From assembly GCA_000751295.2 (NCBI GenBank), contig CCMO02000001.1, positions 2,157,501-2,221,500 of the forward strand: 64,000 nt of DNA, in the 5' to 3' direction. Every line of letters begins with the position of its first letter. Position 1 is the first letter of the stretch. The notes beneath the pieces are model-generated. The model had not been told where the DNA came from. It saw nothing but the letters and a program-made list of their open reading frames with translations, and did not search any database. The translations under genes and the position numbers were made by a program. This stretch comes from a bacterium YEK0313 (GTDB lineage Bacteria; Pseudomonadota; Alphaproteobacteria; Rhizobiales; Phreatobacteraceae). Positions 1 through 8,653 of this stretch are shown here, piece by piece.

Positions 1-405
1 TCGGGCCATGGCTGGCATCACACCGGCGATATCGGCTTCAAGGACCGCGACGGCTACGTCTATATCGTCGACCGCAAGAAGGACATGATCATCTCGGGCG
101 GCTTCAACGTCTATCCGAGCGAGGTCGAACAGGTGATCTGGGGCCATCCGGCGGTGCAGGACTGCGCGGTGATCGGCGTGCCCGACGACAAGTGGGGCGA
201 GGCGGTCAAGGCGGTCATCGAGCTGAAGCCGGGTGCGACGGCAACCGAAGACGAGATCATCCAGCTCTGCAAGGACAAGGTCGGCAGCGTCAAGGCGCCG
301 AAGACCGTGGAGTTCTGGGACAGCCTGCCGCGCAGCCCGGTCGGCAAGGTGCGCAAGAAGGATATTCGTGAGAGCTTCTGGAAAGGCCAGACGCGCGCGG
401 TCTGA
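1..405 (+). CDS. Acyl-CoA synthetase (AMP-binding), C-terminal part
   Basis: The reading frame is open from base 1, so the 5' part of the gene lies outside the window; about 134 residues remain. They hold the C-terminal half of an adenylate-forming ligase: the TGDIG hinge-region motif, the DRKKDMI hinge, the GGFNVYPSEVE segment and a C-terminal SPVGKVRKKD motif whose Lys is the usual adenylation lysine. Family role: ATP-dependent activation of a carboxylic acid to its acyl-CoA in the cytoplasm. A second ligase of the same superfamily begins 37 bases downstream on the same strand, so the two are probably cotranscribed. The substrate cannot be read from this fragment. Confidence 0.9.
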   Translation, partial: SGHGWHHTGDIGFKDRDGYVYIVDRKKDMIISGGFNVYPSEVEQVIWGHPAVQDCAVIGVPDDKWGEAVKAVIELKPGATATEDEIIQLCKDKVGSVKAPKTVEFWDSLPRSPVGKVRKKDIRESFWKGQTRAV

Positions 406-442
406 CCGATCGCGGTGACGTCGACGGCAGGGAGTGTAACAC

Positions 443-1987
443 GTGAACATCGCCGAACTGCTGGTCAATGCCGCCGCCGCGTTCCGGGACCGGCCGGCGG
501 TCTGCCTGGGCACCAGGCCGGTCCTGTCCTACGGCGCGCTCGCCTGCCGGGCGGCGGCGATCGCGGCCGCGCTCCGTCAGCGCGGTCTCCGGCAGGGCGC
601 CCGCGTCGGCCTCTTCATGTCGAACGGCCCGGACTATTTCGAGGTCATGTTCGGCGCCTGGTTCGCCGGCTGCGTCATCGTGCCGATCAATGCCAAGCTC
701 CACCCGAAGGAGCTCGGCCACATCCTCGCCGACAGCGGCGCGGAGGCACTGTTCGTGACCGCGGACCTCGCCGAACAGGCCGCCACCGCACTGCCGGATC
801 CGGCTCCGGCCATGGTGGTGGTCGGCGGCGCCGACCATCGGGCGATGGCGGCGGCGGGCGAGGGCGTGCCGATGGGCCGCGCGGCCGTCCGTCCCGCCGT
901 GGTTTCCCCCGATGCCGTCGCCTGGCTCTTCTATACCAGCGGCACGACCGGCCGGCCGAAGGGCGCGATGCTCACCCATCGCAATCTCTACAACATGACG
1001 CTGAGCTTCCTGGCCGACATCGGCCCGGTGGATGACCGCGATGCCGCTCTGCATCCGGCGCCGCTGTCGCACGCCGCCGGGCTCTTCTCGCTTGCCCATT
1101 TTGTGCGCGGCGCGGCCAATGTCGTGCCTGCCAGCGGCGGTTTCGAGCCGGAGGAGATCGTCGACCTCGTCAATCATTATCCCGGCAGCTCGTTTTTCGC
1201 GGCGCCGACCATGGTCAACCGGCTGATCGGCTCGGCCGCGATCGCCCGCCTGAAGCGCGAAAATCTCGACCAGATCTTCTACGGCGGCGCGCCCATGTAT
1301 GTCGAAGACCTCAAGACGGCGGTCGACCGGCTCGGCCCCCGCCTGTGGCAGGTCTACGGCCAGGGTGAGGCGCCCTGCACGATCACCTATCTGCCGCCCC
1401 ACATGCATGTCGACACCGGCGACGGCCGGCTGGAGCAGAGGCTCGCCTCGGTCGGCATCGCCCGCACCGGCGTCAGCGTCCGCGTGGTGGATGAGAACGG
1501 CGTCGACCGGCCTGTGGGCGAGAATGGCGAGGTGATCGTGACGGGTGACGTCGTGATGGCCGGCTATTGGAACAATCCGGCGGCCACCGCCCAGGCGCTG
1601 CGGGACGGTTGGCTCCATACCGGGGATATCGGCCAGTTCGACGCGCATGGCTTTCTGTCGCTCAAGGACCGCTCCAAGGACGTGATCATCTCGGGCGGCT
1701 CGAACATCTATCCGCGCGAGGTCGAGGAGGTGCTGCTGCAGCACCCGGCCGTGGTCGAGGTGAGCGTCGTCGGCCGGCCCCACGCCGACTGGGGCGAGGA
1801 GGTCTTCGCCTTCGTCGTGCCGGCGGCCGAAGGCGCCGTGTCCGCCGCCGAACTCGATGCTCACTGCCTCGACAACATTGCCCGCTTCAAGCGTCCCAAG
1901 GCCTACCGGTTCATGGCGGCGCTACCGAAAAGCAATTACGGCAAGATCCTCAAGACCGAGCTGCGCAAGCTGCTCGATAAGTCCTGA
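443..1987 (+). CDS. Acyl-CoA synthetase (class I adenylate-forming ligase)
   Basis: A complete 514-residue ligase with a GTG start, chosen because a GGAG ribosome site sits 8-11 bases upstream and the ligase alignment begins at once. The ATP-binding loop TSGTTGRPKG is at about residues 165-174, a YGQGE motif near 305, the TGDIG/KDRSKD hinge near 395-410, GGSNIYPREVE after it, and the C-terminal adenylation Lys in YGKILK. Length is normal for fatty-acid or aryl-CoA ligases. It should turn a carboxylate, ATP and CoA into acyl-CoA, AMP and PPi. It follows another ligase by 37 bases and precedes a LuxR-type regulator and an amine oxidase. One possibility is activation of the acid left after amine oxidation, but that is inference. 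Confidence 0.92.
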   Translation: MNIAELLVNAAAAFRDRPAVCLGTRPVLSYGALACRAAAIAAALRQRGLRQGARVGLFMSNGPDYFEVMFGAWFAGCVIVPINAKLHPKELGHILADSGAEALFVTADLAEQAATALPDPAPAMVVVGGADHRAMAAAGEGVPMGRAAVRPAVVSPDAVAWLFYTSGTTGRPKGAMLTHRNLYNMTLSFLADIGPVDDRDAALHPAPLSHAAGLFSLAHFVRGAANVVPASGGFEPEEIVDLVNHYPGSSFFAAPTMVNRLIGSAAIARLKRENLDQIFYGGAPMYVEDLKTAVDRLGPRLWQVYGQGEAPCTITYLPPHMHVDTGDGRLEQRLASVGIARTGVSVRVVDENGVDRPVGENGEVIVTGDVVMAGYWNNPAATAQALRDGWLHTGDIGQFDAHGFLSLKDRSKDVIISGGSNIYPREVEEVLLQHPAVVEVSVVGRPHADWGEEVFAFVVPAAEGAVSAAELDAHCLDNIARFKRPKAYRFMAALPKSNYGKILKTELRKLLDKS

Positions 1988-2078
1988 CGGCGCGGCGCGC
2001 CGGGCCGGGATTGTCATCGGCCTGCCGATCCGGCAGGCTTGGCCCGTCGCGCTTTCGCCGTGAGGGGCCGTTCCCGTC

Positions 2079-2765
2079 ATGCATGACCGGCAGCAGCAGT
2101 TCATCGAGGAGACGCTGAGGCTTGTCGAGCAGGCCGTCGGCTCCAGCCGGCTCGCCTTCTATTCCGTCGACGACGACGACAATCTCTGCGAGTTCGTCTG
2201 CCGCGACGTTCCCGACGAGCTGCAGCGGCGCTATCTCGTCGAAATGCACGCGAAGGATCCGCTGCATGTGCGGCGCCTGTCGGTATGGCCGCGGCCGGTC
2301 GCCTGGCTCGACGAGGTCGCGGCGGCGGTGGCCCCCGACGATCTCGGCGCCTATTGCGACTTCATCCACCATTACGGCACGGTCGAGACCGCCGAGATGG
2401 TGTTCCGGCAGAACGGCCGGATCACCGCCGGCATGAGCCTGATGTGGACGGCGCGCGACATGCGCCCGACACCGGCGCACGGCCGCATCATGGCGGGCCT
2501 GCAGCGCTATATCGCCTTCAACCTGCCGTCCTGGTTCCGGCCGGTAAGGAGCCTGCCGGGCGAGCGGATGGGCGGGGCGTTCCGCCTGACCGCGCGCGAG
2601 GCGGAGGTGGCGCGCCTCGTCTGCTGCGGCCGGACCAACCAGGACATCGCCCTTTGCCTCGGCATCGGGCTCGCCACCGTGAAGACCCACCTGATCCATA
2701 TCTTCGAAAAGACCGGCGTGGAGACGCGCGCCGGCCTCGCGGCGCGTCTGACCGCCACCGGCTGA
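2079..2765 (+). CDS. LuxR-family transcriptional regulator
   Basis: A 228-residue protein with two parts. The C-terminus (about 165-225) is a clear LuxR/FixJ helix-turn-helix: LTAREAEVARLVCCGRTN, then a recognition helix LATVKTHLIHIFEKTG. The N-terminal 160 residues match in size and place the autoinducer-binding region of LuxR proteins but lack an obvious acyl-homoserine-lactone signature, and no luxI-type synthase lies in the window, so it is best called a LuxR solo with an unknown ligand. It lies 91 bases after the acyl-CoA ligase and 96 before the amine oxidase, on the same strand, so either could be its target. The ATG at 2079 has only a weak ribosome site. Confidence 0.85.
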   Translation: MHDRQQQFIEETLRLVEQAVGSSRLAFYSVDDDDNLCEFVCRDVPDELQRRYLVEMHAKDPLHVRRLSVWPRPVAWLDEVAAAVAPDDLGAYCDFIHHYGTVETAEMVFRQNGRITAGMSLMWTARDMRPTPAHGRIMAGLQRYIAFNLPSWFRPVRSLPGERMGGAFRLTAREAEVARLVCCGRTNQDIALCLGIGLATVKTHLIHIFEKTGVETRAGLAARLTATG

Positions 2766-2861
2766 GCTTTTGCGCCTGCGGCATCCACCGGACGGTTGAT
2801 GGCCGCGGCGGCCGTGCAAGGCCATCGTGACGTGACGAGGGCTTTTTCAGGAGAGACGAAG

Positions 2862-4889
2862 ATGGTCGCGATGCCGACAGCCGCGGCGGAGACGATGAGG
2901 CCGGCGGGCCTCGCAGCGGCAAAGGCGCATCCGTTGGACCCGCTGACGACGGCTGAAATCGCGGCCGCCTGCGCCATAGCCAGGGATCGCCTGAAGCTCG
3001 ACCGGCACGAACGTTTTGCCATCCTCCGGCTCGAGGAGCCTGCCAAGGCCGATGTCCTCGGCTTCCGCCCCGGCGCCTCACCGCCGCGCCTTGCCTTCCT
3101 GGTCGTGCTCAACACGGCGACGGGCCGCAGCCGCGAGGTCGTCGTCGACATCGGCGCCAAGGCGATCGCCTCCGAAACCGAGATCGCGACCGGCGAAGCG
3201 CCCTACGGCCAGCCGCCGGTCATGGTCGAGGAGTTCTTCCTGTGCGACGAGATCGTCAAGGCCGATCCCGGCTGGCGTGCCGCCATGCGCCGGCGCGGCC
3301 TGAGCGATGCCGACATGGCGCTCGCCCAGATCGATCCGTTCTCGTCGGGCTTTTTCGACCGCGATTTCGAGCGCGGCCGGCGGATCGTCCGGGCGGTCAG
3401 CTATTATCGCTCCGAACTGAAGGACAACGGCTACGCCCATCCGGTCGAGGGGCTGGTGGCGGTGGTCGATCTCATTGCCCGCAGGGTGGTCGACCTCGTC
3501 GACGAACAAGATGCTCCGCCCATCCCGAAGACCAAGCACAATTATGATCCCGAGACCTGGAAGGACACGCGGCAGGACCTGAAGCCGCTGCACGTCGTCC
3601 AGCCGGAGGGGCCGAGCTTCACCGTCGAGGGATGGCGGGTCGACTGGCAGAACTGGTCGTTCCGCATCGGCTTCACGCCGCGCGAGGGGCTGGTCCTGCA
3701 CCAGCTGGCCTATCGCGACGGTGGCCGCGAGCGCCCGGTGATCTATCGGGCGAGCGTCACCGAAATGGTGGTGCCCTATGCCGATCCCACCGCCAACCAC
3801 TACTGGAAGAGCGCTTTCGACGCGGGCGAATATGGTCTCGGCAAGCTCGCCAACGCGCTGGAGCTCGGGTGCGACTGCCTCGGCCACATCCACTATTTCG
3901 ACATTCCCGCGGCCGACGACCGTGGCGAACCCTTCGTCATGAAAAATGCCGTGTGCATGCACGAGGAGGACTACGGCATCCTCTGGAAGCACTACGAATT
4001 CCGCAACCAGCTGTTCGAGGTGCGCCGTTCGCGCCGCCTGGTCATCTCCTTCTTCGCGACCGTCGGCAATTACGACTATGGCTTCTACTGGTATCTCTAC
4101 CAGGACGGAACGATCCAGCTCGAAGCCAAGCTCACCGGCATCATCCAGACGGCGGCGGTCGCGCCGGGCGAGCGCTATCCCTGGGGCGGCATGGTGGCCG
4201 AGGGTCTCGGCGGCCCGACCCACCAGCACTTCTTCAATGCCAGGCTGCACATGATGGTGGACGGCGAGCGCAACACGGTCACCGAGCACGAATTCGTGCC
4301 GCGGCCCTGGGGCACCGACAATCCCCACGGCAATGTCTTCGGCGTGACGAGCCGCGTGCTGGCCCGCGAGCGCGACGCGGCGCGCGAGGCGGACGGGCGT
4401 ACCGGACGCTACTGGAAGATCAGCAACACCAATGTGGTCAACGCCGTCGGCAACGCTCCGGGCTACAAGCTCTCGGTTCAGGCGAGCCCGCTGATGCTCG
4501 CGCAGGAGGGCAGTTTCGTGCGCGCCCGCGGCGGCTTTGCGACACGCCATGTCTGGGTGACGCGCTACGACCCTGCCGAGAAATATGGCAGCGGTGACTA
4601 TCCCAACGTCCATGCCGGAGGCGACGGCCTGCCGCGCTATGTCGCTCAGAACCGCGCGATCGCCAACGAGGACATCGTGGTTTGGCATTCCTTCGGGCAC
4701 ACCCATGTCTGCAAGCCTGAGGACTTCCCGATCATGCCGGTGGAATATGCCGGCTTCACCCTCAAGCCGAACGGCTTTTTCGCGGGCAATCCGGCCATGG
4801 ATGTCCCAGGCGGGCGCAACGGCGAGAGCATCGACAACAGGCTCCAGGCGGGATCCGGAGGTGCGGCCTGCTGCTCCGGTCCGGGCTGA
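2862..4889 (+). CDS. Copper-containing primary amine oxidase (TPQ enzyme)
   Basis: A 675-residue copper amine oxidase that oxidises primary amines to aldehydes, releasing ammonia and hydrogen peroxide. The quinone cofactor site TVGNYDY puts the modified tyrosine at about Tyr404. The copper ligands are HQH at about 454 and 456 and a third His in HTHVCKPEDFP at about 615. The catalytic-base Asp in FDAGEYGLG is near 320. No export signal is seen, so the enzyme is probably cytoplasmic. An in-frame ATG exists 22 codons upstream (2796), but the ATG at 2862 has a CAGGAGA site at ideal distance and is preferred. The preceding LuxR-type gene is a possible regulator. The family is certain; the substrate amine is unknown. 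Confidence 0.95.
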   Translation: MVAMPTAAAETMRPAGLAAAKAHPLDPLTTAEIAAACAIARDRLKLDRHERFAILRLEEPAKADVLGFRPGASPPRLAFLVVLNTATGRSREVVVDIGAKAIASETEIATGEAPYGQPPVMVEEFFLCDEIVKADPGWRAAMRRRGLSDADMALAQIDPFSSGFFDRDFERGRRIVRAVSYYRSELKDNGYAHPVEGLVAVVDLIARRVVDLVDEQDAPPIPKTKHNYDPETWKDTRQDLKPLHVVQPEGPSFTVEGWRVDWQNWSFRIGFTPREGLVLHQLAYRDGGRERPVIYRASVTEMVVPYADPTANHYWKSAFDAGEYGLGKLANALELGCDCLGHIHYFDIPAADDRGEPFVMKNAVCMHEEDYGILWKHYEFRNQLFEVRRSRRLVISFFATVGNYDYGFYWYLYQDGTIQLEAKLTGIIQTAAVAPGERYPWGGMVAEGLGGPTHQHFFNARLHMMVDGERNTVTEHEFVPRPWGTDNPHGNVFGVTSRVLARERDAAREADGRTGRYWKISNTNVVNAVGNAPGYKLSVQASPLMLAQEGSFVRARGGFATRHVWVTRYDPAEKYGSGDYPNVHAGGDGLPRYVAQNRAIANEDIVVWHSFGHTHVCKPEDFPIMPVEYAGFTLKPNGFFAGNPAMDVPGGRNGESIDNRLQAGSGGAACCSGPG

Positions 4890-5008
4890 GGGCCTGGGCG
4901 AACCGCAATCGGCGGCCGCCGGACGGCGCCCAAGGTTGCGCTGTTCCGCCATTTGAGGCCATGTCCGACGGCCGGCACAGGGTCGGCGCCGTCGGTGGAG
5001 CGAAGGCC

Positions 5009-5521
5009 ATGCTGATACGCCGTGAACGGCCTGACGACGTGGCCGCCATCCGCGCCGTGCTCGAGGCCGCCTTTCCAGGTCCCGAGGAGGCCCGGCTGGT
5101 GGAGGAGCTGCGTGCCGATGGCGACGCGGCGATCGCCCTGGTCGCCGAGACGGGCGGCGTCGTCGTCGGGCATGTCATGTTTTCGCCGATGACGGGTCCG
5201 TTGCGGGCACTGGGCCTCGCGCCAGTCGCGGTCGCGCCGGCGCACCAGCGTTCGGGCGTTGGCGGCGGGTTGATCCGCCAGGGGCTCGCCGAGGCGCGCG
5301 CGGCCGGCGTGCAGGCGGTCTTCGTCCTCGGCGATCCCGCCTATTACCGCCGCTTCGGTTTCGACCCGCGGCTCGCCGAAGGCTTCGCTTCGCCCTATGC
5401 CGGCCCCTATCTGATGGTGCTGGCTCTCGGCGGCCCGCTGCCGGCGACGAGCGGCCGGGTCGACTATGCCCCGGCCTTCGGACGGCTCGGCTCGGCTGCG
5501 TCCGACGGAAATTCCTTGTAG
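5009..5521 (+). CDS. GNAT-family N-acetyltransferase
   Basis: A 170-residue single-domain acetyltransferase that should move the acetyl group of acetyl-CoA to an amine. It begins MLIRRERPDDVAAIRAVLEAAF, the usual first strand and helix of GNAT proteins. The acetyl-CoA loop is in the VAPAHQRSGVGGGLI region, and VLGDPAYYRRFGF is a typical motif of the YhbS-like subgroup. The ATG at 5009 is chosen because the homologous region begins there and GGAGCGAAGG lies just before it; an in-frame ATG at 4961 would add 16 atypical residues. Its 3' end overlaps the end of the convergent lyase gene by 58 bases. The acceptor substrate is unknown. Confidence 0.88.
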   Translation: MLIRRERPDDVAAIRAVLEAAFPGPEEARLVEELRADGDAAIALVAETGGVVVGHVMFSPMTGPLRALGLAPVAVAPAHQRSGVGGGLIRQGLAEARAAGVQAVFVLGDPAYYRRFGFDPRLAEGFASPYAGPYLMVLALGGPLPATSGRVDYAPAFGRLGSAASDGNSL

Positions 5522-6651
5522 CCGTGCGAGGTCCCGATCAGGATTGCATTCCTGATGTCGGCCCGGCCGCGCCGCTTGAGCTCGCGCAGGGCGGTGAGCG
5601 ATGCGACCGAGGACAGTTCGAGATAGAGGCCGTTGGTGGCGAGCAGGCGCTGGTCGGCGATCGCCTCGGCCGGATCGATGGCAACGGCCAGGCCGCTGCT
5701 GCGTTCGAGCGCCGCCAGCGACTGGTAGGTCACGGTCGCGCCATTGATCGAGACGAGCGCCGATTTTCCTGGAAAATGGTCGGTGACGTCGGCGCCGGCC
5801 TGAACCGCCGCGAGGCGTGGAAACGGTTCGACGGCAACGAGCTGGGGGACGCGCGCCAGCCGCCCCGTCGCCGCGGCTTCGGCGAGGCCGGCGTGCAGGC
5901 CCCAAAGGAGGTCGCCGCGTGCCGTCGGCACCAGGATCGCGTCGACCGCCGCGATATTCTCGGCCTCGGCCAGCTCGTAGCCGACGGTCTTGTAGGCATC
6001 GACGGCGAAGGGATCGCTGCCGACGGGCGGGTCGAGATAGTTGGTCGCCGTCGCATAACCCTCGTTGCGGACCTTGTCGCGCACCACGGCCCAGCGCTCC
6101 ATGCTGGTCTCCACCACGTGCAGATGCGCACCGGTCATGATGATGGCGCGGCGCCAGACCGGGCTGGTCTCGACCGTCGTCACGATGGTGCAGGCAAGGC
6201 CGGCGGCGGCGGCATAGGCCGCCACCGACGCGCCGCCGTTGCCGCTGGAGGCGGCGATGACGGCGGGCGCGCCGCGGGCCCGCGCGCGGGTGACGAACTG
6301 GGCGCTCATCCGGTCCTTGTGGGATCCTGTCGGATTGGCGCTTTCGAGCTTGATCCTGAGCGTGTCGAGGCCGAGCGCAGCGGCGAGCCGCGGCAGCGCG
6401 ACGAGCGGTGTATCGCCCTCGCCGAGCGTGACGAATTCGGGATAGGCGAGGCGGGCGGCAAAACGGCTCATGCCCCGGCCGGCGCCGGCGGCAGGCAGAT
6501 CCGGCAGGTTCTGGTAGGTCGCGACGACGCTCGCCGGCCGGCTGGCCGCCAGGCAGACGGGACAGCCCTCCGGATGGTCGGCGACGGGCAGGCGATGGCC
6601 GCAGCGGATGCATTGGAAGCCGGTCAGGCACGGATTGATCATGCTCATCAT
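5464..6651 (-). CDS. Threonine synthase-like PLP-dependent lyase
   Basis: A 395-residue fold-type II PLP enzyme. An N-terminal zinc ribbon (Cys14, Cys17, Cys30, Cys33) is followed by the PLP-lysine motif NPTGSHKDR (Lys112) and the phosphate-binding SSGNGGASVAAYAA loop. This is the architecture of short threonine synthases and related beta- or gamma-eliminating enzymes. It is the last gene of a minus-strand operon that starts with an IclR regulator and includes an M24 hydrolase and a TctCBA importer, so a catabolic lyase role seems likelier than threonine synthesis. The start used is the first of three close ATGs after a GAGAGA stretch; longer in-frame upstream sequence is atypical. The exact reaction is not determinable. 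Confidence 0.85.
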   Translation of the reverse strand: MMSMINPCLTGFQCIRCGHRLPVADHPEGCPVCLAASRPASVVATYQNLPDLPAAGAGRGMSRFAARLAYPEFVTLGEGDTPLVALPRLAAALGLDTLRIKLESANPTGSHKDRMSAQFVTRARARGAPAVIAASSGNGGASVAAYAAAAGLACTIVTTVETSPVWRRAIIMTGAHLHVVETSMERWAVVRDKVRNEGYATATNYLDPPVGSDPFAVDAYKTVGYELAEAENIAAVDAILVPTARGDLLWGLHAGLAEAAATGRLARVPQLVAVEPFPRLAAVQAGADVTDHFPGKSALVSINGATVTYQSLAALERSSGLAVAIDPAEAIADQRLLATNGLYLELSSVASLTALRELKRRGRADIRNAILIGTSHGYKEFPSDAAEPSRPKAGA

Positions 6652-6688
6652 GGTCTCTCGATCGGTTGTGGGCAGCCGCAGCGATGCC

Positions 6689-8224
6689 TCAGTCGCTGCG
6701 GCCGGGGCTCGACGCAGTGTCGGGTGACCGGCGGCCGCGTTTCGCAAGGGCGAGGAGGACCGGGCCGAGGGCCACCACCACGGCAAGGGCGAGGAAGGCG
6801 GCGCTGATTGGGCTCGACAGGAACACCCGCGCATCGCCATAGCCGATGATCAGGCCCTGCCGGAGGTTCTGCTCCAGCATGCCGCCGAGCACGAAGGCGA
6901 GCAGCAATGGCGCAACGTCGAAGCCGCCGCGCCGCAGCCCGTAGCCGAGAAGGCCGAAGCACAGCATGGCGCCGACGTCGAACAGGCTGTTGTTGAGGCT
7001 GTAGGCGCCGATGACGCAGAAGAAGATGATCAGCACGGCCATGACCGCCGCCGGCACGCGCAGCAGCGCGACGAACAAGCCGACCAGCGGCACGTTCAGC
7101 ACGACCAGCATGAGATTGCCGACGAACATGCTGGCGATGACGCCCCAGAACAGGTCCGGATGCTCGACGATCAGGCGCGGGCCCGGCGTCACGCCGGCCA
7201 TGAGCAGGGCGCCCATGATGACGCCGATGACGGCATTGGCGGGAATGCCGAGGCAGAGCAGGGGAATGAAGCTTGCCTGCGCGCCGGCATTGTTGGCCGC
7301 CTCCGGGCCGGCGACACCCTCGATGGCGCCTTGCCCGAAACGCTCCGGCGTCTTGGACAGGCGTCGCTCCATCATGTAGCTCGCAAAGCTGGAGATCAGC
7401 GCGCCGCCGCCGGGCAGCAGGCCGAGGAAGAAGCCGAGCAGGCTGCCGCGCGCGACCGGCCCCGCGGCTTGCCTGATATCGTCGCCATTGGGCAGGAGAT
7501 CGCGGAGCCCCCGGCCATAGGCCATGGGCCGTCCGGCCTCGTCGCCGCCTTCCGCCATCAGCAGGACCTCGCTGATGCCGAACAGGCCCATGGCGACGAT
7601 GGCGATGCCGAAGCCGTCCCTGAGGGCGGGAACGTCGAAGACGAAACGCTCCTCGCCGGAGACGAGATCGACGCCGACAGTCGCAAGGAGCAGGCCGAAG
7701 CCGATCATCGCGAGCGCGCGAATCTTGGGGCCGTCGCCGATGCCGAGCACCAGCGCGAAGCCGAGGATGAGCAGGGCGCTCTTTTCGACGGGCCCGAACA
7801 TCAGGGCGAGGCCGGCGATGGCGGGGCCGAGGGCGGCGATGCCGATGGTCGCGACGATGCCCGCGGCGAAGCTGGCAAGGGCGCTGATGCCGAGCGCGGC
7901 GCCGGCCCGTCCCCTGCGGGCCATCTGGTAGCCGTCGATGCAGGTGATGACGCTCGCCGCCTCGCCCGGGATCTTGACCAGGATGGAGGTGATCGAGCCG
8001 CCATACATGGCGCCGTAATAGATGCCGGAGAGCAGGATGAGCGCGCTCGTCCGGTCGAGATAGACCGAGATTGGCAGCAGGAGACTGATGGTCGCCGTCG
8101 GGCCGAGGCCCGGCAGCACGCCGACCGCGGTGCCGACGAGGCAGCCGACGAGCGCGATCAGCAGGTTGGTCGGCGTCAGCGCGACGCCGAAGCCCATGAC
8201 GAGATTGTTGAGGATCTCCATCAC
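6689..8224 (-). CDS. tctA: Tripartite tricarboxylate transporter, large permease TctA
   Basis: A 511-residue polytopic membrane protein with the TctA signature: the N-terminal GVLPGLGPTATISLLLP segment, then a long series of hydrophobic helices and GIPANAVIGVIMGALL in the middle. It is the large permease subunit of a TTT importer, driven by ion gradients and fed by a periplasmic binding protein. The GTG at 8224 overlaps the end of tctB by 4 bases; the adjacent ATG at 8221 (one residue shorter) is equally possible. It sits in the order tctC-tctB-tctA, between an M24 peptidase and a PLP lyase, which suggests a carboxylate-bearing substrate for that pathway. Confidence 0.94.
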   Translation of the reverse strand: MMEILNNLVMGFGVALTPTNLLIALVGCLVGTAVGVLPGLGPTATISLLLPISVYLDRTSALILLSGIYYGAMYGGSITSILVKIPGEAASVITCIDGYQMARRGRAGAALGISALASFAAGIVATIGIAALGPAIAGLALMFGPVEKSALLILGFALVLGIGDGPKIRALAMIGFGLLLATVGVDLVSGEERFVFDVPALRDGFGIAIVAMGLFGISEVLLMAEGGDEAGRPMAYGRGLRDLLPNGDDIRQAAGPVARGSLLGFFLGLLPGGGALISSFASYMMERRLSKTPERFGQGAIEGVAGPEAANNAGAQASFIPLLCLGIPANAVIGVIMGALLMAGVTPGPRLIVEHPDLFWGVIASMFVGNLMLVVLNVPLVGLFVALLRVPAAVMAVLIIFFCVIGAYSLNNSLFDVGAMLCFGLLGYGLRRGGFDVAPLLLAFVLGGMLEQNLRQGLIIGYGDARVFLSSPISAAFLALAVVVALGPVLLALAKRGRRSPDTASSPGRSD

Positions 8225-8649
8225 GCCCCCCAGACGAGACCGCGCGGCAGGGGCACGGCGAGCGCCCAGGCGAAGATGATCCAGGAGGCGGCGGCGACGC
8301 CGCCGGCGAGCGCCGCCGCGCGGCCGGTCGAATAGCCGTTGGCGAAGCGCAGGATGGCACCGCCGACCAGCGCCAGCGCCGGCAGGAGGCCGATGAGCAG
8401 GGTCAGCGGGATCAGTGTGACGAAGCCGGCCATGTAGGGCAGGCTGGCGGCAAGGCCGGGGCCCGCCGCTTCCGGTGTATCGTCCGTCCTGCCGCGGCTG
8501 AACGAGGCAAGGCTCGCGACGAGCATCAGGCCGGCGCCGACGACCGGCATGAGACCCGGGCCGGGCGTGCCGAAGGACCAGATCTCGTAGCCGGCCGCCA
8601 GGGCGAGTGCCGCCGCGGCCACAAGGCTGAGGAGGAGCGGGGCGATCAT
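8221..8649 (-). CDS. tctB: Tripartite tricarboxylate transporter, small subunit TctB
   Basis: A 142-residue small membrane protein, with hydrophobic segments near residues 3-20, 30-45, 70-100 and 105-130 and the GTPGPGLMPVVGAGLM motif seen in TctB proteins. It is the small membrane subunit that partners TctA. The ATG at 8649 starts 4 bases after the tctC stop, and its end overlaps the tctA start, which indicates translational coupling within the operon. An in-frame ATG at 8736 would lie inside tctC and gives a non-hydrophobic, arginine-rich N-terminus, so it is rejected as the start. Confidence 0.9.
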   Translation of the reverse strand: MIAPLLLSLVAAAALALAAGYEIWSFGTPGPGLMPVVGAGLMLVASLASFSRGRTDDTPEAAGPGLAASLPYMAGFVTLIPLTLLIGLLPALALVGGAILRFANGYSTGRAAALAGGVAAASWIIFAWALAVPLPRGLVWGA

Positions 8650-8653
8650 CGGA

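Noticed and set aside
290..1864. A 524-codon minus-strand frame antisense to the first complete ligase
   Set aside because: Composition typical of antisense shadows; the plus-strand ligase is complete and motif-rich.
3078..4952. A 624-codon minus-strand frame antisense to the amine oxidase
   Set aside because: Same effect of codon bias; no ribosome site and no domain, while the amine oxidase has all its cofactor residues.
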